64,000 nt of DNA from CAYWXK01 sp964462515 (GTDB taxonomy: Bacteria; Planctomycetota; Phycisphaerae; Sedimentisphaerales; Anaerobacaceae), in NCBI GenBank assembly GCA_964462515.1, contig CAYWXK010000002.1, forward strand, positions 127,755-191,754. The letters are read 5' to 3'. Position numbers and translations under genes: made by a program. Below are positions 53,283 through 61,227 of this stretch, one piece after another. The notes below the pieces were generated by a model that saw only the letters and a list, made by a program, of their open reading frames with translations, was not told the origin of the DNA and made no database searches. Within the stretch, counting starts at the first letter, position 1, and the number at the start of each line of letters is the position of its first letter.

Positions 53283-55436
53283 TTAGTCTTTGGGTGTCTC
53301 CTGTGTATCTCCCTGTTCTTCTGACTGTAAGTTTGTCTTTTCCTGATGCTCTTCAGTTCCCAAAAACATGCTTAGTTTCATAAATGCGACCTTGCCATTT
53401 TCCAGCAGCTCGTCTCCAAATCTCTTTGCTATCTCGTTACGCAGACGATTGAGCTCCTTATCGGTTAGTACGCAGAACACAACCTGGTCCCAGCCAGCTT
53501 CGAGGTCGCGGATAAGATTGTTCATTTCTTTTTCCATATCCTCTAAAGCAATCTCAAGGGCCACTTTCTTTTCATCCCATTCAATACCCACATCAACGCT
53601 TTTGCTATTGAGCCAGTATTCGATTCTGGCCGGATGACCCTTTGTCTGTATAGCCCAGCTAAAGGCATTGTGCTGCCAGAACTTGTGCTCGATGCTGCCG
53701 TGCCCGGTCGGCTCGGCGTATTTAATCTGCAGTTTGTCAAGCATCCGAAGGGTATGAGGCAGAAGCTCGATTGTAGAGACAGGGCCGCCTTTTTGCCCGG
53801 TTGTGATCCTGTGGACGCGAATCAGGCCAGGGCCGGTATCAATAAGCTTCTGCCGGATAAGATGTGCCTTGTATTCGGATAAAGAATCGATACTGTCGAT
53901 CTCGCCGAGTGGCAGAAAGGGATGCTGCGCCAGAAACTCCAAATAGTCAAGCTCGGCCTTTGTCAGGTTGTAGTGTGTGAATAAAGCATCCTGTTGTTCT
54001 GCCGTTAGTCCTTGCGGGAATAATAAAGGCTGGTCAGGTTCTGGCTCCGGTTCCAACAGGGAGTCGAGCACATGCTGGCTTTCTTCCAGGCGCCTGGCTA
54101 CCTCTTCATCCGTTGCTACCGGCAGAATGATTTCTCCTACGTGCCCGAGGAAAGCCCTGGGGCAGTTCTTGGTTTTGCAGACCACCTGCCTTTCGGGCAT
54201 TTCCATCATATAATCAGCCTGCTCGGAATCGAGGCAGAGGTGCTGGGCCAGGACCTGCATCGAATAGCCGTCAGCTGGCCGAAATGCCATCCAGAAGCAA
54301 CTGATATTTGAGAGTATCGGGCGGGGAACTGTATAGACGCTTTGAGTCCCCAGTATAAGGGAGACTCCTCTTTTTCTGAAGACGCGGGCTGCATCCACCA
54401 AAAACGGCTCCTGGATGTCAGCTCGCTGTAGCCGTTGGATATTGCAGAAGTCAGCGAACTCGTCAACTATCAAAACCAGTTTCAATTGGGGGCTGTATGA
54501 CACCGGCATGGATTCCTTCAGCCATAACGTGATGTCACCAATAATCATCGATTTATGGTCAGAGGAAAGCCCTCCTAACATCCATACCACTGACCTTTTT
54601 GTCAAAGCAGCCAGGTCGTGGCTGCGGTGGGTATCGTAAACCATTGACAAATACTGCAGCGCATCCTGGTAGCGGTTGACGATAGATTCCTGGCCCAAGT
54701 AATTACGTGTGCCAGGCTTGAATTTTTTAGAGGCAATATGCTCAAGCAGCTGCCGTTCATTGAAACGGCCTTGCTTGTTATATAACTCGAAGCAGCTGGT
54801 TCGCACCATGTGCATGGTAAAGTCACGAAAATACCGGGATTCTCTATCCTGAGCGACTACTTTCGTTATGTATCTTAAGTGGTCTGGCACACCCGGTGGA
54901 AAGTACCGGTTAAACCTGAGCATGCGTGGCACATCAATAAGCAGGACATCATCACAGCCTGAAGCTCCAGGTGCAGCCATAAAGGGAGGAAACTGCCCTT
55001 CACTGTCGAAAAACCATATGCTGGTCTGTCTCTCTCCTGTCTCAGGATTAATGCCATTCCGATGAATCTGCTGGCCAAGCTCGGTAAGCTTGGTAGTCTT
55101 GCCTGCCCCACTCGGCCCCACAATTATCCCGTGCTCAGGTGCAATGTCCTTGCTGACCTTTGCAGGATGCTCGGGGCCCAGGCCAGTGACTACTCGTGCA
55201 AGCTCGTAATCTCCATGACTAATCTCCTCCCTGGAAGGGGCCGGAAGAAATGAATGGTCTTCTTTTACTCTTTGCTGAATCTTCACACTTAAGAATTTCT
55301 GCAGCCGTTGGCGATTTTCAACATCCTGTAAGAACAGCACCGAGCTTATGGCATTTTTAACCCAGGGTGTATCCTTTTCGCCAGCTTTGGCTGCAAGCTC
55401 TTTGAAGTATTTTTTATCTTGATAATCACCGTACAT
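53283..55436 (-). CDS. HerA/TraD-like ATPase with C-terminal nuclease-like domain
   Basis: A 717-residue protein. A motor domain has Walker A IIVGPSGAGKTTKL (about 105-118) and Walker B LVLIVDEFADFC with the sensor FRKRGVSLILGTQ, as in TraD/VirD4 and HerA pumps. After a helical middle the C-terminal about 150 residues contain SVDVGIEWDEKKVALEIALE, resembling a PD-(D/E)xK nuclease fold (D...ExK-like spacing). No clear transmembrane segments are seen at its N-terminus. It may translocate DNA during transfer of the element; the nuclease reading is inference. Confidence 0.75.
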   Translation of the reverse strand: MYGDYQDKKYFKELAAKAGEKDTPWVKNAISSVLFLQDVENRQRLQKFLSVKIQQRVKEDHSFLPAPSREEISHGDYELARVVTGLGPEHPAKVSKDIAPEHGIIVGPSGAGKTTKLTELGQQIHRNGINPETGERQTSIWFFDSEGQFPPFMAAPGASGCDDVLLIDVPRMLRFNRYFPPGVPDHLRYITKVVAQDRESRYFRDFTMHMVRTSCFELYNKQGRFNERQLLEHIASKKFKPGTRNYLGQESIVNRYQDALQYLSMVYDTHRSHDLAALTKRSVVWMLGGLSSDHKSMIIGDITLWLKESMPVSYSPQLKLVLIVDEFADFCNIQRLQRADIQEPFLVDAARVFRKRGVSLILGTQSVYTVPRPILSNISCFWMAFRPADGYSMQVLAQHLCLDSEQADYMMEMPERQVVCKTKNCPRAFLGHVGEIILPVATDEEVARRLEESQHVLDSLLEPEPEPDQPLLFPQGLTAEQQDALFTHYNLTKAELDYLEFLAQHPFLPLGEIDSIDSLSEYKAHLIRQKLIDTGPGLIRVHRITTGQKGGPVSTIELLPHTLRMLDKLQIKYAEPTGHGSIEHKFWQHNAFSWAIQTKGHPARIEYWLNSKSVDVGIEWDEKKVALEIALEDMEKEMNNLIRDLEAGWDQVVFCVLTDKELNRLRNEIAKRFGDELLENGKVAFMKLSMFLGTEEHQEKTNLQSEEQGDTQETPKD

Positions 55437-55731
55437 CTGTATCTCTCGGTTCCCTATATGGGAATAACTGGCGAATGGCGATGCTTACCGGTTTGGCAGC
55501 AACGAGAGCGCCAATTGTGGCAAAAAGTGGTTTGACCATATCTTGGGGACAACCAAAGAATTCAAAGGTCTCAAAGCTCACATTAAATCTGATCAGGAAA
55601 TTTGCCATCCACCAGCCAGCAAGTGCGCCAGCCAAAAGCGAAACAAGCACATGCCAATGCGGTATCAGAAAAGCAAGGTGATGACGAAGTATGATGCCAA
55701 GCGTAATAATGATTATTATTTTCAGGAACAT
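55426..55731 (-). CDS. Small two-helix membrane protein
   Basis: About 101 residues from ATG 55731, preceded by gaaagg; the longer frame to 55845 is less likely. Transmembrane segments are about 3-20 (FLKIIIIITLGIIL) and about 28-45 (LVSLLAGALAGWWM), with a third hydrophobic part, LFATIGALVAAKPVSIAI. It ends overlapping the ATPase start. It may be a membrane partner of the ATPase. Confidence 0.6.
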   Translation of the reverse strand: MFLKIIIIITLGIILRHHLAFLIPHWHVLVSLLAGALAGWWMANFLIRFNVSFETFEFFGCPQDMVKPLFATIGALVAAKPVSIAIRQLFPYREPRDTDVR

Positions 55732-55742
55732 CAGTATGCCTT

Positions 55743-56273
55743 TCAAAACATAAGAAGATAATAAAGAGCAGCGGCAATGATGAGCCACTTGATAACATGC
55801 TTGAGGAGCCTGATACGTAAAGTTGTTCTTATGCATGCCCTGCATACAACCCTCATTTCACCATCTAGCCAGCGCTGGTCACGGCACTGCCAGCAGCAGA
55901 TAGAATTGCACACATAGCAAAAGTTGTCTGGGTCTTTGGCACACTCACTGCAAAGAATCAGCGGTTCCTTGTTCAGCCTTGTGCAACTGACACAACTGCT
56001 GCCAAGCTCTGCGCCTGTGTGCAAAATGTGCGCACAGCCACTGCCGCTTTTTAGTCTGATTTCAGTTGTTTCCTTTAGGCCATGTTCCGCCGATGTTGTT
56101 TCAACTTTGTTTACCAGCGGCTCATCGGTTTTGCCCATGAACTGGCCATCAAGAAAGATGAGCGTTCTTGTCTCCATGGCCTCATTAGATGAGCCTTCAT
56201 CATGGTCGTCTTTTTTGTCCTCAGCAGTTTGGCTATCAATTATATTGCCATCGGCCTCAAGTTCCTTTGCCAT
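55743..56273 (-). CDS. RING-like cysteine-rich protein with C-terminal membrane anchor
   Basis: A 176-residue protein. After an acidic N-terminus come five C-x2-C pairs between about 93 and 147: CVSC, CSEC, CYVC, CWQC and CRAC, spaced 10, 7, 3 and about 13 residues. This pattern fits a cross-brace or treble-clef zinc fold of RING/B-box type. A transmembrane helix follows (LKHVIKWLIIAAALYYLLMF). It is two genes from a ThiF/E1-like gene. I do not claim ligase activity; this is a structural resemblance. Confidence 0.6.
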   Translation of the reverse strand: MAKELEADGNIIDSQTAEDKKDDHDEGSSNEAMETRTLIFLDGQFMGKTDEPLVNKVETTSAEHGLKETTEIRLKSGSGCAHILHTGAELGSSCVSCTRLNKEPLILCSECAKDPDNFCYVCNSICCWQCRDQRWLDGEMRVVCRACIRTTLRIRLLKHVIKWLIIAAALYYLLMF

Positions 56274-56289
56274 GTTCTTACTCCTGCCG

Positions 56290-57084
56290 TTATGGTCCTG
56301 TCTGGCCTGTCACATCAGTATCGATTTGAAAGCCTGCCGGGTCGGGAATACCTGTGACATCTAAAGGATCTAAGGATGGTAACAGTGGAGGCTCGGTCAC
56401 ATCTAACGAGGGCGCAGTTACGACCCGCTCATCTACGCTTAGCGGTATCTCAAAGGTGTTGTCTGGGTCATCAGACTTCATATCAACTTGGATAAAATCC
56501 ACACTGGCAGGAAAATTGCCTCGAACCGGGTGAAGTGTGTTTATCTCATATCCGCTGTCAGCCCGCAGATTGGATGGGGAATCTTCACCTATTGCATTTG
56601 TTAAGTCAGGCTCGGCTGAAGATGCTTCCATCTCTTCCAGATTAGAACCTGTATCAAGGGTTATGTCATTGCCATCTGCTTCGCTATCTGTATCGAGCTG
56701 TGAGTTCTCTTGCTTGTGTCCGACAACCTGCTCTGAGCTGGGTATCATGTCGCCTTCGGGATAGCCGGAAAGCGGCGTACCAGGCGGTGGTAAAAGAAGT
56801 TGAACAAGGGAGGGTCTGACACCTTTGCTGAGTTTTGGCCGTCGGAGGATTAACCTGGTTCTTCGGGTTGGGCAGATGAAAGGAATTTGTCCCCTCCGAG
56901 GGGAAGACAGTGCTTTACCACGTCCTTTGCATAGAGGGCAGAGTTTCTGTTCTGAGGCAGAGCCGAAGATGTCGATTTCATTAGAGCCACGGCGGATTTT
57001 TCCCGTGGCTCCACACAGTGGACAGACCTGTAATTCTGTGTTTCTGTTATTGCCTTTCGTGTATTCTTGACTTTGCTCGGACAT
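56290..57084 (-). CDS. DnaJ-like zinc-ribbon protein with acidic disordered tail
   Basis: A 264-residue protein starting MSEQSQEYTKGNN. The N-terminus has two zinc-ribbon motifs of DnaJ type, CPLCGATGKIRRG and CPLCKGRGKAL. The rest (about 90-264) is acidic, serine/proline-rich and probably disordered. It may bind proteins as an adaptor. It lies 59 bp downstream of the 88-residue gene. Confidence 0.6.
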   Translation of the reverse strand: MSEQSQEYTKGNNRNTELQVCPLCGATGKIRRGSNEIDIFGSASEQKLCPLCKGRGKALSSPRRGQIPFICPTRRTRLILRRPKLSKGVRPSLVQLLLPPPGTPLSGYPEGDMIPSSEQVVGHKQENSQLDTDSEADGNDITLDTGSNLEEMEASSAEPDLTNAIGEDSPSNLRADSGYEINTLHPVRGNFPASVDFIQVDMKSDDPDNTFEIPLSVDERVVTAPSLDVTEPPLLPSLDPLDVTGIPDPAGFQIDTDVTGQTGP

Positions 57085-57142
57085 CGCTACACTCCTGAAT
57101 CTTTAAAAAGCCGGGGGAGGCCGCGGTCCTCCCCCACTACAA

Positions 57143-57409
57143 TTAGTCAAAGACCTTTCTGAGTTGGCTCGGCTCAACCCTCTCGGAACTTGCAGCCTTT
57201 TGGCCCGGAGGGTCGGCCGGTTGTAGAGAACTCGGCCTGGCCACAACCATGGCATTCACCTGCTGTTTTAAAGATGCCAGCTCGGCAAAGAGCATCTGCA
57301 GAATTGGCGTGGCAGGCCTTGAGTCCTCGCCAAGGCCAGGAGAGACCTTTGACAAACCTGGTCCGTCTCTGCGACGGACCGCCACCAAGGCAGTGCTTCC
57401 ACTTAACAT
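57143..57409 (-). CDS. Small unknown protein
   Basis: An 88-residue protein beginning MLSGSTALVAVRRRDGPGL with a probable helix around LFAELASLKQQVNAMVVAR. It starts 3 bases after the ThiF-like stop and ends KVFD. It has no membrane segment. I do not recognise a family. It does not end in a Gly-Gly, so it is not an obvious ubiquitin-like modifier. Confidence 0.5.
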   Translation of the reverse strand: MLSGSTALVAVRRRDGPGLSKVSPGLGEDSRPATPILQMLFAELASLKQQVNAMVVARPSSLQPADPPGQKAASSERVEPSQLRKVFD

Positions 57410-57412
57410 AGT

Positions 57413-58363
57413 TTAACTCCTTAAAAGAAGGTTATTGGGAGCAGCTGAACATATAGGGCACCCAGGGCGTTTCTCAGCCCTCTGGAGCACCAGCCCCGGA
57501 CCATCCGGGCTCAGCTGCTCCCGTCTGTTAGCGAAATAGAAAATATTTTTACTCATGTCCCAGCGATCAACCTGCTGCCCCGTTACCTTAGAGTACATAA
57601 GCTCCAGAGCAATGGTCGCAGCGTAGTTGGCAACAAGCCTTATATCTCCGCCCAAACCTGGCTCGCCGTGGAGGGTTTGGATGTCACTTGGTGAGGTTAT
57701 ATCCAGGCTGCAGCGCAGACATGCAGAAGCGTAAGGCACGGTAAGTATGATATGCCCACTTGCAGCGGCAGAATGAAGTGCGACATACAGTACCTCCGTA
57801 AGCGAGTAAAAAAGGTTGTTGACCTTTAGCATAGCTGCGGCATCATCAATAGCGTTCACTACAATCGCCACTTTTCTGGCGAGCACACACAAAAAGCCAT
57901 CGGGCATATCCATGACATTGTAGGGATAGGGATGGACGCAGCTGTTAGGATGATCATGTTCGATTCTGGCTTTGGCCGCATAAACTTTCTTCTGGTGAAC
58001 CTGACCTGCTTGGTATATGGTCCTGCCGCCTTGGGTATGCTTATGCTCGACAACGTCAAAATCGACCAAATGGACAGTTACGTGGGCCGCTGCTGCTAAA
58101 AAGTAGGCTACATAAGAACCTACTGCACCAGCACCTATGATTAGGACTTCGCTGCCATCGATGACTCTCATATCCAGATATTTTCTACCTGAGTTGCTCG
58201 AAGTCGACTGTGACTGCCTTTGCTGAGGATGTATTGAATAAACCGAAATGGGCTGTATCACTTGTGACTCGTTTACAGTGTCAGGTAAGAATTCCTCCAC
58301 CGGGTCAGGCCTATATGGCAGCACCTTACCACCTGGAAGTTTGATTCTTTTTTGCTTTGCCAT
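57413..58363 (-). CDS. ThiF/E1-like adenylating enzyme
   Basis: About 316 residues from ATG 58363, preceded by aaggtgaaa. The Rossmann-like E1/ThiF core is GAGAVGSYVAYFLAAAA with the following acidic DFDVVEHKHTQGG and RTIYQAGQVHQKK. Zinc-like cysteine pairs are CLRC and, at the end, CPIC. The first about 80 residues are an extra N-terminal part. ThiF and E1 enzymes adenylate the C-terminus of ubiquitin-like or sulfur-carrier proteins. No carrier protein is evident nearby. Confidence 0.78.
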   Translation of the reverse strand: MAKQKRIKLPGGKVLPYRPDPVEEFLPDTVNESQVIQPISVYSIHPQQRQSQSTSSNSGRKYLDMRVIDGSEVLIIGAGAVGSYVAYFLAAAAHVTVHLVDFDVVEHKHTQGGRTIYQAGQVHQKKVYAAKARIEHDHPNSCVHPYPYNVMDMPDGFLCVLARKVAIVVNAIDDAAAMLKVNNLFYSLTEVLYVALHSAAASGHIILTVPYASACLRCSLDITSPSDIQTLHGEPGLGGDIRLVANYAATIALELMYSKVTGQQVDRWDMSKNIFYFANRREQLSPDGPGLVLQRAEKRPGCPICSAAPNNLLLRS

Positions 58364-58365
58364 TT

Positions 58366-61227
58366 TCACCTTTTTCCGATATTTACCCGCAGGCGGCGAG
58401 CCCACGGAATCAATAGCTCCAGTTGTTTGTCCAGGTCAGAAAATGCCGTATCATCTACGAAATCGAGGCAGGGATCACTATTAGGAAGTGCTACTGTTCT
58501 GCGTTCACGCAGTTCTTTTATCTTCTGTGCGATGGCATTATCATCTACGACAACACAGTGTCCAAAAGTCGATTCAATGCGCACGATGTATGGCCAGTAG
58601 TGCTGAAGGGTGTTCATAGCGGCATTAACTTCTTTACCAAGGCAAATATGCTCGCTATCAGAAAAATGAAGGTTAAAACCATTAGCCTCATCATAAAGTA
58701 GCTGTCCTGTAACAATTGCCTTGGCCAATACCATTTGCAACTGTCGGTCGCTGGGGTTGGGAGGCACCATCATAGCTATAACTCTGTTGATGGCCCGGGT
58801 GCTGAGCTTTTCCCAGTTTTCTGGCTCGTTTAAGCCACACCTGGCGACTATAGGGGTAAGTGATATACCACCTCGAAGCTGAACAATGGATATGGCATCA
58901 TGGTTATTATCAACAACGACTTTCCAATTACCGGGCTTGGTGTCTGCACGTTCAATTAGTTTTTTTATCGGGTCGATGTAGCAAGCATCCGGCACCGTGA
59001 CGAATTTCAGCCACACAATGGTTTTGCCAATTTCGCCGACGGTAAGGACACGGCCCTCCGATTGAAAAACCAACTGCTGGAAAAATTGAAGCTGCATACG
59101 CTCACCGGGGTATAGCTTCAAAAATTCAGCGACAACGTCGGTCTGTTTGATTTGCGGTTCAAAAACGGCCTGGCAGATTTCCTTAAGTGTATTTTCAATC
59201 TCGTCCGGTGCTTTTCCTAACAAAATTGCTGCCGAGCCGTGCTTCGACAAAAACCTGGTAACTAAATTCTTGTTAAGGTTTTCCCTGCCGCCAAGTTCAG
59301 CGACCGTGCGGGCAAATGATTCATTCAAAAACTTTTCGCTAACCAGATCAAAACCAACGGGAGTATCAAATGTAGTAGGTCTTCTGACCCAGGTTTGAGC
59401 CTGCTGCTTGCATGAGGCAAAGACCTGCCGCAGGTTCTGCTCGAGCATACCGAGTTCAGCCACTTTACTATCAAGGAAATTTATAAGCCCATCCAGCAAA
59501 TCTCGAACCACAACTCTGCACGATAGGATTTCCAGTTGGCTTTCCAAAAAAATACGCCCCGAGGTCTCAAGGCAGGCTGCAATTCTACCAGATAGGAATG
59601 GATGATAGAGCCGCCACAACCAGGTGCGTTCGCGAACTGTCTGAAGTTCTTCGAGGGCATTATTAGCGACATCCTCGTGGTGCTGGGCAAACTGTTGAAT
59701 TTGGCCAATCTTATCCATCACCACCTGCCGCGATGTCTCAATGGCTTGCCTGTACCAGGTCAAAATGGACAATACATCAAAGCACCTGGCTCCAGACCCT
59801 TCGACACTCATCGGGGCACTCATTTTTTGCTCAATATACTTATTCAAATGACTGATGGTTTGACCTAAAATCTTTTTTGCTTCTCTAACCATCGCAGTTT
59901 CATAGATGTTCGAAAAGTCAGTTGTGCTAATGGCATTAATCGCCTCAGCTAAGGCGATGGCACGCTTGAAACCCCAGGTGCCTCCGATACGGTCGGCAAA
60001 GTTTGCTCTGAGTATCTGGATCACATTTTCACCGCCAAATTCTGCCGGGTTCATGACCTGGCTGGTCAGGGCATGGTCCTGCGGTGTCTCTACGACACCG
60101 TGCATACGTATCAAGGCTAACGCCTCTTTCTTTGCCTCTGCCGGTACTTGCTTTGTGGCAAAGAAGCTGGCTAATATGCTTGCTGCTTTATAGGCGTAGT
60201 AATTGACTACCTTGCTACTGTCCCATCTTAGGTAGCTGCAAGACATACTAAAACCAACTAATGGGTCGCCGTTTGAGTCAAAATCCCAGTTTTGGATGTC
60301 CGCCAGACGCTCGCGGATGCTCTCACCCAAAGGGCCATTTGAAAGGGCATTTTGGCGGTGAGCTTCGTGGCTTATTAGACGTTCCAGCGAAGGCAATCGG
60401 CCATGACAGTTACGGTTGGACTGCAAAAAAAGCAAGTCAAACGGACATTGTGTTAATTCACCGCTCACCGGATCTACATAATGGCCTGTCGCCACTGCGC
60501 GAAGGTGCTTTAATAAATTGGTCTCATTAATATCTGCTCGCTCTACATCGGTTACAGGCAGATCGCCACGCAGTAAGACGTGAAAGACCGTTTTAGCCCG
60601 GGCACCAAAACTAAGGACATCTGTTTTGACGTGCTTGCTGAAATAAACCACAGCGCCGCTGCTCATACCGCCTACCGCAGTGCAGCACAGATTGACCAGA
60701 ATCAGAGAAGTGGGTTTGTCTGCGCCATCCAGCCCCGTAAAAAGAAGCTGCTTATGTCCATCGTAATCAATACGCTCGCCCACGCATTTGTGGAATCTTG
60801 TTCGTAGTGATGGTCCATTTAATAAGGCCAAAGTATAGCCGATCCGCGGGTCTCCAGATGCTCCGAGGTTCTCGAGGCTGGCGCCGGGACTTCGATACCA
60901 GCCCTGCGGCAGTAAGGCCAGGCTGCCATTTGCTTCTGCCTTCGCCAGCGACTCTTGGTCGACAGGCAGTGCGGCAGCGACAAATTCATCGGGATTAACC
61001 AGATCATTGAGGTCCATGCCCTTATCTAAAAGGGCAGCTATATCCATTGGTGGGTGACTGTCATAATCGAAAAAAATGTCTTTGCCGCGGGCTGCAAATA
61101 GCTCTATTTTATGGCTCTTATCGATAAGGGCACGTGAAAGAAGAAATACCTGCTTTGGCGTAGTGCCAGCAATAACATTAATCCCATTACTTACGAAACT
61201 TGCGAGTTTTTTAACTACTTGTGACAT
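58366..61227 (-). CDS. Probable divergent tubulin/FtsZ-superfamily protein
   Basis: A 953-residue protein with no signal peptide. Near residues 176-200 is LVNLCCTAVGGMSSGAVVYF, which resembles the G-G-G-T-G-S-G GTP loop of tubulin-like proteins (here G-G-M-S-S-G), preceded by a hydrophobic strand. The following region has ERADINETNLLKHLRAVATG, as in tubulin-like families. The C-terminal two-thirds are helical and unknown. It starts 17 bp inside the end of the vWA-FHA gene and ends 2 bp before ThiF. The family call is inference from one motif. Confidence 0.5.
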   Translation of the reverse strand: MSQVVKKLASFVSNGINVIAGTTPKQVFLLSRALIDKSHKIELFAARGKDIFFDYDSHPPMDIAALLDKGMDLNDLVNPDEFVAAALPVDQESLAKAEANGSLALLPQGWYRSPGASLENLGASGDPRIGYTLALLNGPSLRTRFHKCVGERIDYDGHKQLLFTGLDGADKPTSLILVNLCCTAVGGMSSGAVVYFSKHVKTDVLSFGARAKTVFHVLLRGDLPVTDVERADINETNLLKHLRAVATGHYVDPVSGELTQCPFDLLFLQSNRNCHGRLPSLERLISHEAHRQNALSNGPLGESIRERLADIQNWDFDSNGDPLVGFSMSCSYLRWDSSKVVNYYAYKAASILASFFATKQVPAEAKKEALALIRMHGVVETPQDHALTSQVMNPAEFGGENVIQILRANFADRIGGTWGFKRAIALAEAINAISTTDFSNIYETAMVREAKKILGQTISHLNKYIEQKMSAPMSVEGSGARCFDVLSILTWYRQAIETSRQVVMDKIGQIQQFAQHHEDVANNALEELQTVRERTWLWRLYHPFLSGRIAACLETSGRIFLESQLEILSCRVVVRDLLDGLINFLDSKVAELGMLEQNLRQVFASCKQQAQTWVRRPTTFDTPVGFDLVSEKFLNESFARTVAELGGRENLNKNLVTRFLSKHGSAAILLGKAPDEIENTLKEICQAVFEPQIKQTDVVAEFLKLYPGERMQLQFFQQLVFQSEGRVLTVGEIGKTIVWLKFVTVPDACYIDPIKKLIERADTKPGNWKVVVDNNHDAISIVQLRGGISLTPIVARCGLNEPENWEKLSTRAINRVIAMMVPPNPSDRQLQMVLAKAIVTGQLLYDEANGFNLHFSDSEHICLGKEVNAAMNTLQHYWPYIVRIESTFGHCVVVDDNAIAQKIKELRERRTVALPNSDPCLDFVDDTAFSDLDKQLELLIPWARRLRVNIGKR

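Noticed and set aside
57143..57409. Ubiquitin-like modifier next to the E1-like gene
   Set aside because: The 88-residue protein has no beta-grasp pattern that I can see and no C-terminal Gly-Gly.
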